Of a stretch of DNA of 21,181 nt, positions 15,682 to 21,181 are shown in pieces (position 1 is the first letter of the stretch; the number at the start of each line of letters is the position of its first letter). Position numbers and translations under genes: made by a program. Below the pieces are notes generated by a model. That model worked only from the letters and a program-made list of their open reading frames with translations, was not told the origin of the DNA and ran no database searches. The stretch is from an uncultured Saprospirales bacterium (GTDB lineage: Bacteria > Bacteroidota > Bacteroidia > Chitinophagales > Saprospiraceae), in assembly GCA_937926355.1 (NCBI GenBank), contig CALAZP010000298.1, positions 1 to 21,181 of the forward strand, written 5' to 3'.

Positions 15682-16515
15682 ATGAAATTATCTGTAGGGT
15701 TTTCCCCCTGTCCTAATGACACCTTCATTTTTGATGCCTTAATTCATCAAAAGATAGATACTAAAGGGATATCTTTTGAAGTAATACTAGCAGATGTAGA
15801 AGAATTAAATCAAAGGGCTTTAGCAGGAGAATTGGATATTACCAAATTGAGTTATCATACTTTAGCCTATGTTAGGGAGCAATATTATTTGTTGAAATCA
15901 GGTGGAGCGCTAGGATACCAATGCGGTCCTTTGTTAATTGCTAAAAAACAGTTAACCAGAGAAGAAGTTATATCTGGCAAAATAGCTATTCCGGGTAAAT
16001 TAACTACCGCTAATTTTCTTTTGGGTCTAGCCTACCCGGAGGCTAAACATAAAATTCCTTATTTATTTTCCGATATCGAAAATGCTGTTTTAAGCGGGGA
16101 AGTAGATGCTGGGTTGATTATACATGAAAATAGATTTACCTATCATAGTAAAGGGCTTATCAAACTAATAGATTTAGGAGAATATTGGGAAGAAAAAACA
16201 CAATTACCTATTCCTTTAGGAGGTATTGCAATGAAAAGGGAACATCCAATATCTTTGGTTCAGCAAATTGATGAACTTGTTAAGGCTTCTGTCCAGTATG
16301 CATTTGACCACCCAAATGATTCAAAGGAATTCATTAGTCAACATGCTCAAGAAATGGATCCCGTAGTTTGTCAAAACCACATCGATTTATATGTAAATCA
16401 ATATTCTCTTCAACTTGGACATCAAGGGGTCTCTGCGGTAAATACCCTTTTTGAAAATGCTTACAACAAGAATTTGGTTCCAGAGAATATTAAGCCTCTT
16501 TTTGCTGAATTGTAA
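15682..16515 (+). CDS. mqnD: 1,4-dihydroxy-6-naphthoate synthase MqnD
   Basis: The ATG at 15682 gives 277 residues beginning MKLSVGFSPCPNDTFIFDAL, whose SPCPNDTF is the MqnD hallmark; an in-frame upstream start at 15577 lies inside the divergent gene and is rejected. The fold is that of periplasmic-binding-like MqnA/MqnD enzymes, with DITKLSYHTL (52-61), GALGYQCGPL (75-84) and AGLIIHENRF (143-152), where H148 corresponds to the conserved active-site histidine region. MqnD converts cyclic dehypoxanthine futalosine to 1,4-dihydroxy-6-naphthoate in the futalosine route to menaquinone. No other early mqn gene is adjacent, but an MqnP-like prenyltransferase lies about 4 kb away. The cytoplasmic assignment is expected, as no signal peptide is seen. 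Confidence 0.94.
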   Translation: MKLSVGFSPCPNDTFIFDALIHQKIDTKGISFEVILADVEELNQRALAGELDITKLSYHTLAYVREQYYLLKSGGALGYQCGPLLIAKKQLTREEVISGKIAIPGKLTTANFLLGLAYPEAKHKIPYLFSDIENAVLSGEVDAGLIIHENRFTYHSKGLIKLIDLGEYWEEKTQLPIPLGGIAMKREHPISLVQQIDELVKASVQYAFDHPNDSKEFISQHAQEMDPVVCQNHIDLYVNQYSLQLGHQGVSAVNTLFENAYNKNLVPENIKPLFAEL

Positions 16516-16566
16516 ATTTTAATCATTTTTTGATTTTCATATTTTTCATATTACTAAAAAAAATCA

Positions 16567-16574
16567 TACATTTG
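16567..16574 (+). promoter_or_regulatory. Promoter-like -7 box between mqnD and ald
   Basis: TACATTTG is an exact match to the TAnnTTTG consensus, 52 nt after the mqnD stop. No TTG is placed 17-23 nt upstream (the stretch is T-rich), so the promoter is only half supported. If used, transcription would begin near 16581 and meet the terminator at 16618-16642, giving an RNA of about 60 nt or an attenuated leader for ald. Confidence 0.3.
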
Positions 16575-16617
16575 ATTTGTGTAATTATTAATGGTCGTTT
16601 TTTTACTTTTTATTGTT

Positions 16618-16642
16618 GCCGGCATTCGCCGGCTTTTTTTTT
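16618..16642 (+). terminator. Intrinsic terminator between mqnD and ald
   Basis: GCCGGC (16618-16623), loop ATTC, GCCGGC (16628-16633) form a 6-bp all-G/C stem in an otherwise AT-rich gap, followed by nine T (16634-16642). This is a textbook Rho-independent terminator, 102 nt after the mqnD stop and 70 nt before the ald start. The rest of the 16516-16712 gap is T-rich with no gene I can support. Confidence 0.85.
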
Positions 16643-16712
16643 ATTTCATAAAACTTTACTTCTTTTTGTTAATTTCGGGCGTCCAAAATCATTCATTTAA
16701 ACTTAGAAACAA

Positions 16713-17825
16713 ATGATAGTAGGAGTTCCCAAAGAAATAAAGCCTAAAGAGAACAGAGTGGCACTCACTCCTGCAGGTGCCATGGAATTAATTCATAATG
16801 GTCACCAGGTTTATATTCAAAAAAATGCTGGTTCTGGTAGTGGGTACACTGATGAAAATTATCAAGCTGTAGGTGCAGAAATTTTACCTACCATTGAGGA
16901 TGTTTATGGACAAAGTGAAATGATAATAAAGGTTAAAGAACCTATTTCAGAAGAATATCACTTGATTAAATCTCACCATACTTTATTCACCTATTTCCAT
17001 TTTGCTTCGTCATTGGCTTTAACCGAAGCGATGTTAGTCAGTGGAGCGACTTGCATAGCTTATGAAACAGTTGAATTACCTGATCGATCGCTTCCCTTGC
17101 TGGTTCCTATGTCAGAAGTAGCTGGAAGAATGTCTATTCAAGAAGGCGCTAAATACTTAGAAAAACAAGAAAATGGGAAAGGTAAATTACTTGGAGGCGT
17201 ACCTGGGGTATTGCCCGCCAAAGTATTAATTCTCGGAGCTGGAATCGTCGGAGTCAATGCAGCAAAAATGGCAGCAGGAATGGGTGCTGAGGTTTTTCTT
17301 TTTGACCTAAACCTCAATCGATTAAGATATTTGGATGATGTGATGCCAGCCAATGTCAAAACCATTTATTCCAATCAACACAATATTCAAACTCATATAC
17401 AAGATGCTGATCTAATTATTGGTGCGGTATTAATTCCAGGTGCCAAAGCCCCTAAATTAATTAAGAAGGAGATGTTGAAAGATATGCAACCTGGAACCGT
17501 ATTGGTAGACGTTGCGGTAGATCAAGGAGGCTGTATAGAAACTTGTAAGCCCACTACACACGATAATCCCACCTTTATCATTGACGGAGTGGTTCACTAT
17601 TGTGTAGCCAATATGCCAGGTGCTGTGTCCATTACTTCGACAGCCGCCCTTACTAATGCGACATTACCCTATGCCATCAAACTAGCAAATAACGGTTGGC
17701 AAAAGGCTTGTCGAGAAGACGCCGCATTAAGGGCGGGGCTAAATATAGTTAATGGAGCAATCGTTTATGAAGCGGTGGCAGACGCCTTCGGCAAAACCTA
17801 TCAACCTTTAAAAGACTTCAACTAA
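16713..17825 (+). CDS. ald: Alanine dehydrogenase
   Basis: The 370-residue product starts MIVGVPKEIKPKENRVALTP and fits the Ald family in length and in all key residues: R15, K75 (KVKEP), H96 (TYFHF) and D270 (VDVAVDQGG). The Rossmann NAD+ motif is GAGIVG (175-180). The enzyme interconverts L-alanine with pyruvate, NH4+ and NADH in the cytoplasm and can serve nitrogen assimilation or alanine breakdown. The upstream gap holds a terminator and a promoter-like box. A near-consensus TAATTTCG lies shortly before the gene, but no -33 partner is clear. The stop codon interlocks with that of the convergent PD40-SPOR gene: they share two bases of CTAA. Confidence 0.96.
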   Translation: MIVGVPKEIKPKENRVALTPAGAMELIHNGHQVYIQKNAGSGSGYTDENYQAVGAEILPTIEDVYGQSEMIIKVKEPISEEYHLIKSHHTLFTYFHFASSLALTEAMLVSGATCIAYETVELPDRSLPLLVPMSEVAGRMSIQEGAKYLEKQENGKGKLLGGVPGVLPAKVLILGAGIVGVNAAKMAAGMGAEVFLFDLNLNRLRYLDDVMPANVKTIYSNQHNIQTHIQDADLIIGAVLIPGAKAPKLIKKEMLKDMQPGTVLVDVAVDQGGCIETCKPTTHDNPTFIIDGVVHYCVANMPGAVSITSTAALTNATLPYAIKLANNGWQKACREDAALRAGLNIVNGAIVYEAVADAFGKTYQPLKDFN

Positions 17826-19156
17826 TACCCGTTTTTTAGTCGCTCCCAACCATAATCCACCTTATGTTGGATAAAAGCATCTGAGAATCCTCTTTTTTTA
17901 GCTTCTAAAAGAAGATTCTCAGCTTGTTCCAAATCTTTGATTTCAGTCAATAATTGGATAGTTAAGTTGCCTTTAATTTCACTTTCCAATTTACCTAAAT
18001 CCTCTACGAGTAAATTATTGAACCATTTGATATCTTGGTAAGCTGCCAGTTGTATTCTATAGTCATAAGTACTTGGCATAAAACCCTCCACAATAAATCC
18101 ACTATATCCCTTTTGTTTGATAATATCTAACGTTTCCATGGCTACAGCTCTACTCTCAAAGTTGCCCAATCTCACTTTATACATTTCACCTTCTTTAGCT
18201 ACCCAAATAGATCCATATATTTCAAGATCCTCGAAAGACTTCAAATTTGGACTTTTGGAAGAGGCCGACAACTGGATAGAAAATGGAATATTTGAAAGGG
18301 TTTCCTTTATGTCTGCAGGAGCATTATTTGGACGTAATGCATACAAATCAAATCCACCCTTTCCTCCTTCACGATCTGAAGAAATTAAAACAGCTTCTCC
18401 CCCATCATAATAACCCCAATCGTTATCTTCCGAATTGAAAGGAAATGGAAGAATGGTAGGAGTTTGAAAATTCCCCTCCACCCAATTACTTCTATAAAGA
18501 TTGAAATTACCTTGACCATCTTCAGTAAAATCTGAAGCAAAATACAAAGCTGCCCCATCAAAAAACGGGGTAGTTTCATTACCTGGAGTATTAACTTTAG
18601 GCCCCAAATTTTCAGGGAAGGTCCAGCCACCTATACTCGCCCGACTCACATAAATATCTAGACCTCCATATCCGCCAGGGATGTCTGCTACAAAGTAAAG
18701 CTTATTCCCATCAGGGGAAAAACAAGGAAATCCATAATTGTACTCAGGAAGTTGATGAGGAAATAATTGATACCTGTCTGGGGCAATAGACTTATCCACT
18801 TTTAATTTTCCAATAATTAATTTCATTCGCAACAAACCTTGTTTAATCTCTTGGACCCTTCCCGTAAAATTGGTTAAAGTAAGGGCAATTAAATTTTTTC
18901 CCCTATTGGTGGAAACAAATGAGGTATTACTTGCGATATCTCGAGTTTCTTCCATTTGAAAATTTTCAAATGAAATGCAAGTCTTAAGCTCTTCATTTTT
19001 ATTGAAAATTAATTCGTTGAAATTCCAAACTGCCCCATATTCATTTGCAGAAGAATTACCAACTAAGTTAATTACCTCTAACTGGTCTTGGCACTTCCCC
19101 GCAGCTACAAAGAAAATTAAAAAACTAGATAAAATACTTGCGCGAAGCTCAAACAT
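17822..19156 (-). CDS. Exported PD40 beta-propeller protein with SPOR-like C-terminal region
   Basis: The ATG at 19156 gives 444 residues with a signal peptide (MFELRASILSSFLIFFVAAG); a frame extension to 19252 would overlap the MOSC gene and is rejected. A Cys22 follows the signal, but the lysine before it makes a lipobox doubtful. Three PD40-type propeller repeats are visible: FSPDGNKLYFVADIPGGYGG (145-164) and LDIYVS just after it, FFDGAALYFASDFTEDGQGN (198-217), and a degenerate one, GGEAVLISSDREGGKGGFDL (252-271). The C terminus has two SPOR-like units: FSIQLSAS through YKVRLGNFES to GFIVEG (292-358), and YRIQLAAYQDIKWF onward (376-430). SPOR domains usually bind peptidoglycan stripped of stem peptides. 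An envelope role is likely, possibly linking a propeller to the cell wall; the precise function is unknown. Confidence 0.85.
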   Translation of the reverse strand: MFELRASILSSFLIFFVAAGKCQDQLEVINLVGNSSANEYGAVWNFNELIFNKNEELKTCISFENFQMEETRDIASNTSFVSTNRGKNLIALTLTNFTGRVQEIKQGLLRMKLIIGKLKVDKSIAPDRYQLFPHQLPEYNYGFPCFSPDGNKLYFVADIPGGYGGLDIYVSRASIGGWTFPENLGPKVNTPGNETTPFFDGAALYFASDFTEDGQGNFNLYRSNWVEGNFQTPTILPFPFNSEDNDWGYYDGGEAVLISSDREGGKGGFDLYALRPNNAPADIKETLSNIPFSIQLSASSKSPNLKSFEDLEIYGSIWVAKEGEMYKVRLGNFESRAVAMETLDIIKQKGYSGFIVEGFMPSTYDYRIQLAAYQDIKWFNNLLVEDLGKLESEIKGNLTIQLLTEIKDLEQAENLLLEAKKRGFSDAFIQHKVDYGWERLKNGY

Positions 19157-19173
19157 CTTATAAAACAGGTTTA

Positions 19174-19202
19174 TTTGTATTAATATGAATGTCTTACATT
19201 TA
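19174..19202 (+). promoter_or_regulatory. Weak promoter candidate for the MOSC gene
   Basis: TTTG (19174-19177) is followed after 17 nt by TACATTTA (19195-19202), one base off the TAnnTTTG consensus. It lies in the 78-nt gap between the divergent PD40-SPOR and MOSC genes, with about 32 nt from the box to the MOSC ATG. I found no convincing box for the opposite gene. Confidence 0.3.
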
Positions 19203-19234
19203 CAAAGAAAAGAATAAATAACAACTTTTAAAAA

Positions 19235-20050
19235 ATGTTGAAAGTCAGTCAATTATTGTATTATCCGATTAAATCTTTACCGGGCATTTCAACTTCCCAG
19301 ATGCCACTTCTTAAAAGAGGGCCAAAATACGACAGAAGAATGATGCTTATTGATGAAGACCATAATTTTCTATCTCAACGGAAATACCCTAGACTTTCTC
19401 TTTTAAACCTGGAGCACAAAAATCATTCCTTTTTAATTAGAGATCCAGATAACCGACTTCCAGAATTAATCCTACCTGACACTCCATCAAGTACAGGACC
19501 TATTATTGAAGCTCAAATATGGGATGATGTCTGTTCTGTTGTAGCTTTCAAACGAGAAGCCAGTTTATGGTTTACCGAATATCTAAAAACACCTGTTCAA
19601 CTGGTATACCAACCCATTTTGGGGCTGAGAAAAGTAGACTCCCGTTATGGATTACCCGACGATGAAGTCAGTTTATCAGACGGTTATCCCTATTTGATAA
19701 CTACAACGGCATCTCTCCATAAAATAAACAAATGGACTGGTTTGCCCTATACCATTGAGCGGTTCCGACCCAACATCATAATTGAAAACCAATTGGCATT
19801 TGAAGAAGACGAATGGAATACCATTACCATTGCGAGAATTCCATTTCGACTACCCAAAAAATGTGCACGTTGTAAAATGATTACCATCGATCCGAAGACT
19901 GCCGAAATAAATACGGTTTATTCAAAGCTTTTAGCGAAATACCGGATGTTCAACAATAAAATCATTTTTGGAAAAAATGCTTGTGTGGACCGGTATAATG
20001 AGATAATTAAAATTGGAGATCAGGTGCAGGTTACCAGTAGTAATCTGTAA
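19235..20050 (+). CDS. MOSC domain protein (YcbX/mARC-like, no ferredoxin domain)
   Basis: The 271-residue protein has an N-terminal MOSC_N barrel (LLYYPIKSLPG, then YDRRMMLID, FLSQRKYPRL) and a MOSC domain with LSDGYPYLI, IERFRPNIII and the cysteine motif KKCARCKMITIDP (C210, C213). One of these cysteines should bind the molybdenum cofactor, as in mARC and YcbX. The final FGKNACVDR matches the family FGxN region. These proteins reduce N-hydroxylated bases and related compounds. E. coli YcbX carries a 2Fe-2S ferredoxin domain at its C terminus; here it is missing, so a separate electron donor is needed. The start at 19235 is preceded by an A-rich stretch and no Shine-Dalgarno site. Its 3' end overlaps the convergent prenyltransferase gene by 20 nt. 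Confidence 0.9.
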   Translation: MLKVSQLLYYPIKSLPGISTSQMPLLKRGPKYDRRMMLIDEDHNFLSQRKYPRLSLLNLEHKNHSFLIRDPDNRLPELILPDTPSSTGPIIEAQIWDDVCSVVAFKREASLWFTEYLKTPVQLVYQPILGLRKVDSRYGLPDDEVSLSDGYPYLITTTASLHKINKWTGLPYTIERFRPNIIIENQLAFEEDEWNTITIARIPFRLPKKCARCKMITIDPKTAEINTVYSKLLAKYRMFNNKIIFGKNACVDRYNEIIKIGDQVQVTSSNL

Positions 20051-20897
20051 TAAAAGCTATTCCATATACAAGACTAGCTATTCCATTAGTAGTAAAAAAG
20101 GCGAAATCTAATCGATCGTATTGTTTTGGTTTAACTAATGTATGTTGATAGTAAAGTAAGAAAATAAACAGCATAGAAGCTATTCCAAATATCCAATTTA
20201 TAGGTCCTCCTGAATTCCAGAAAATATAACTTATCAGAATAATTATTAACGCTGAAAGTATATGTAGCCCATTACTGAAGTGAATAGCACCATGAGAACC
20301 TAAAGCAACAGGGATACTTCTAAGACCCATTTGATGATCAAAATCCTCATCCTGTAAGGCGTAAAGGATATCAAAGCCAGTTACCCAAGTGATTACTAAA
20401 ATGGAAAGTAATACAGGAACGATGGAAAAAACACCCGTAATAGCTAAATAGGCTCCAAGAGGAGCTAACCCCAATCCAAGTCCTAAAACAAAATGACTGG
20501 CAGAGGTGAAACGCTTTGTAAAACTATAGCCTAATATTACCGTAAGGGCTATGGGAGACAAATAAAAGCAAAGAGGATTAATAAAGTAAGTCACCACAAC
20601 AAACAAAACAGCACTGAAAAAGGTCAGCAGCTGAGCGGCAATAGGAGAAACTTTTCCCGAAGGGATTTCTCTTCCCGCAGTTCTTGGATTTAAACCATCA
20701 ATATCTCGATCTAAAAATCGGTTAAATGCCATAGCAGAAGTACGGGCAAAAACCATCGATAGCAAAACCAAAAAAGCAATTTCTACCACTCTGGAAGCAT
20801 CTGGTTGATCGATTAAACCGAGATAAAATCCAATAAAAGCAAATGGTAGAGCAAAAATAGTATGACTAAACTTGACGAGTGAAAGGTACTTTTTCAT
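20031..20897 (-). CDS. mqnP: UbiA-family prenyltransferase, probable menaquinone MqnP
   Basis: The 288-residue membrane protein has eight or nine hydrophobic segments and both Mg-prenyl-diphosphate motifs: NRFLDRDID (N59, D63, D67) and QDEDFDHQM (D183, D187). The region ARTSAMAFNRFLDRDIDGLN followed by PRTAGREIPSG is typical of 4-hydroxybenzoate-prenyltransferase-like UbiA proteins. As the window encodes MqnD, the most likely role is prenylation of 1,4-dihydroxy-6-naphthoate in the futalosine pathway (MqnP) rather than ubiquinone synthesis, which Bacteroidota lack. The ATG at 20897 lies only 3 nt after the T-tract of the upstream gene's terminator, leaving no visible ribosome site. The last 20 nt overlap the convergent MOSC gene. 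The family is firm; the symbol is inferred from context. Confidence 0.85.
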   Translation of the reverse strand: MKKYLSLVKFSHTIFALPFAFIGFYLGLIDQPDASRVVEIAFLVLLSMVFARTSAMAFNRFLDRDIDGLNPRTAGREIPSGKVSPIAAQLLTFFSAVLFVVVTYFINPLCFYLSPIALTVILGYSFTKRFTSASHFVLGLGLGLAPLGAYLAITGVFSIVPVLLSILVITWVTGFDILYALQDEDFDHQMGLRSIPVALGSHGAIHFSNGLHILSALIIILISYIFWNSGGPINWIFGIASMLFIFLLYYQHTLVKPKQYDRLDFAFFTTNGIASLVYGIAFITDYYW

Positions 20898-20900
20898 AAT

Positions 20901-20944
20901 AAAAAAAACAGCCCGAAAGGTGTTATTACCTCAACAGGCTGTTT
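20901..20944 (-). terminator. Intrinsic terminator of the DUF1573 gene, against the ubiA start
   Basis: On the reverse strand AAACAGCC (its complement GGCTGTTT lies at 937-944 of the 20,900s block) pairs with GGCTGTTT (20913-20906), an 8-bp stem. A smaller inner pair, AGGT with ACCT, lies in the loop. The 3' arm runs into eight T (20908-20901). The stem begins 19 nt after the DUF1573 stop. The T-tract ends 3 nt before the ubiA ATG. Confidence 0.8.
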
Positions 20945-20963
20945 ACAATATTTAAAGCATTTA

Positions 20964-21181
20964 TTAGTTTGCCGCAGCTACGACCTCTCCAGTAAGGTAA
21001 ATAAAAGATTGGGGAGGGTTAGTATTAGCAGTGATGGTAACTTTTTGGCTTCTTTTTCCCCTTTTAGCCTTGCTGTTAAACTGAACAGTGATTTCTCCAG
21101 ACTCACCTGGGGCAATAGGTTCTTTAGGCCACTGAGGTACTGTACACCCGCAGCTTCCTCTAGCGTCACTCAATACTAAGG
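20964..21181 (-). CDS. DUF1573 domain protein, C-terminal part, cut by window edge
   Basis: The reverse frame is open from the window edge to the stop at 20964 and encodes the last 72 or so residues. The motif SCGCTVPQWPKEPIAPG is the DUF1573 hallmark (a CGC followed by an aromatic/proline segment), then an Ig-like beta pattern (GESGEITVQFNSKAKRGK, VTITANT) and a short tail. Full-length members usually have a signal peptide and are exported; that part lies outside the window. The function of the family is unknown, and the Ig-like fold suggests binding rather than catalysis. A strong terminator follows 19 nt downstream, so this gene ends its transcript. Confidence 0.88.
   Translation of the reverse strand, partial: LVLSDARGSCGCTVPQWPKEPIAPGESGEITVQFNSKAKRGKRSQKVTITANTNPPQSFIYLTGEVVAAAN

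Noticed and set aside
16591..16716. 41-codon frame starting ATGGTC and overlapping the ald start by ATGA
   Set aside because: Its hydrophobic residues come from T-tracts and it crosses an intrinsic terminator. No codon-level evidence supports it, so it is kept only as part of a finding, not as a gene.
19157..19252. Longer N terminus of the PD40-SPOR protein
   Set aside because: It would bury the signal peptide 32 residues inside the protein and overlap the MOSC start.
1..21181. CRISPR array, insertion sequence, prophage, tRNA or rRNA gene
   Set aside because: I saw no regularly spaced repeats, transposase or integrase genes, phage genes, or tRNA/rRNA signatures. Gaps between genes are short.

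Overview
The window reads as a compact, AT-rich (roughly 38-40% GC by eye) chromosomal segment of a member of the Bacteroidota. The evidence is threefold: protein families typical of that phylum (HsdR_N-type orphan protein, PD40/SPOR protein, SLC45-like transporter beside a lipoprotein amylase, OadA with a fused biotin domain), Bacteroidota-style promoters (TTG, 17-21 nt, TAnnTTTG) and weak or absent Shine-Dalgarno sites. MqnD and an MqnP-like prenyltransferase point to the futalosine route of menaquinone synthesis, which fits Cytophagia- or Saprospiria-like lineages. I cannot fix the genus.

Layout. 1-623 (-): 5' part of dnaK, cut by the window edge. 624-813: divergent promoter region rich in inverted repeats. 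814-1848 (+): mltG. 1854-8650 (-): a tightly packed six-gene run, in transcription order lysC, tilS, an HsdR_N/PD-(D/E)XK protein, an unknown lipoprotein, an MFS sugar transporter and a GH13 amylase lipoprotein. 8651-8798: divergent promoter region with a good promoter for each side. 8799-14976 (+): five-gene run oadG-oadA-oadB-amidase-flavoprotein. 14968-15657 (-): RluA-type pseudouridine synthase. 15682-16515 (+): mqnD. 16516-16712: gap with an intrinsic terminator. 16713-17825 (+): alanine dehydrogenase. 17822-19156 (-): exported PD40 + SPOR protein. 19235-20050 (+): MOSC protein. 20031-20897 (-): UbiA/MqnP-like prenyltransferase. 20900-20945: terminator. 20964-21181 (-): 3' part of a DUF1573 protein, cut by the edge.

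Functionally this is mostly core metabolism. The oad genes should form a sodium-pumping oxaloacetate (or related) decarboxylase. They are transcribed away from lysC, which commits aspartate, made from oxaloacetate, to the lysine/threonine/methionine pathway. MFS plus amylase suggest uptake and breakdown of alpha-glucans or maltodextrins. MqnD and the UbiA protein serve menaquinone synthesis. No mobile element, CRISPR array, phage gene or complete defence system is visible. The most interesting items are regulatory or architectural: nested inverted repeats at dnaK/mltG, a terminator directly against the ubiA start codon, a promoter-like box plus terminator ahead of ald, interlocking convergent gene ends, the orphan nuclease-like protein in the lysC run and the PD40-SPOR protein.
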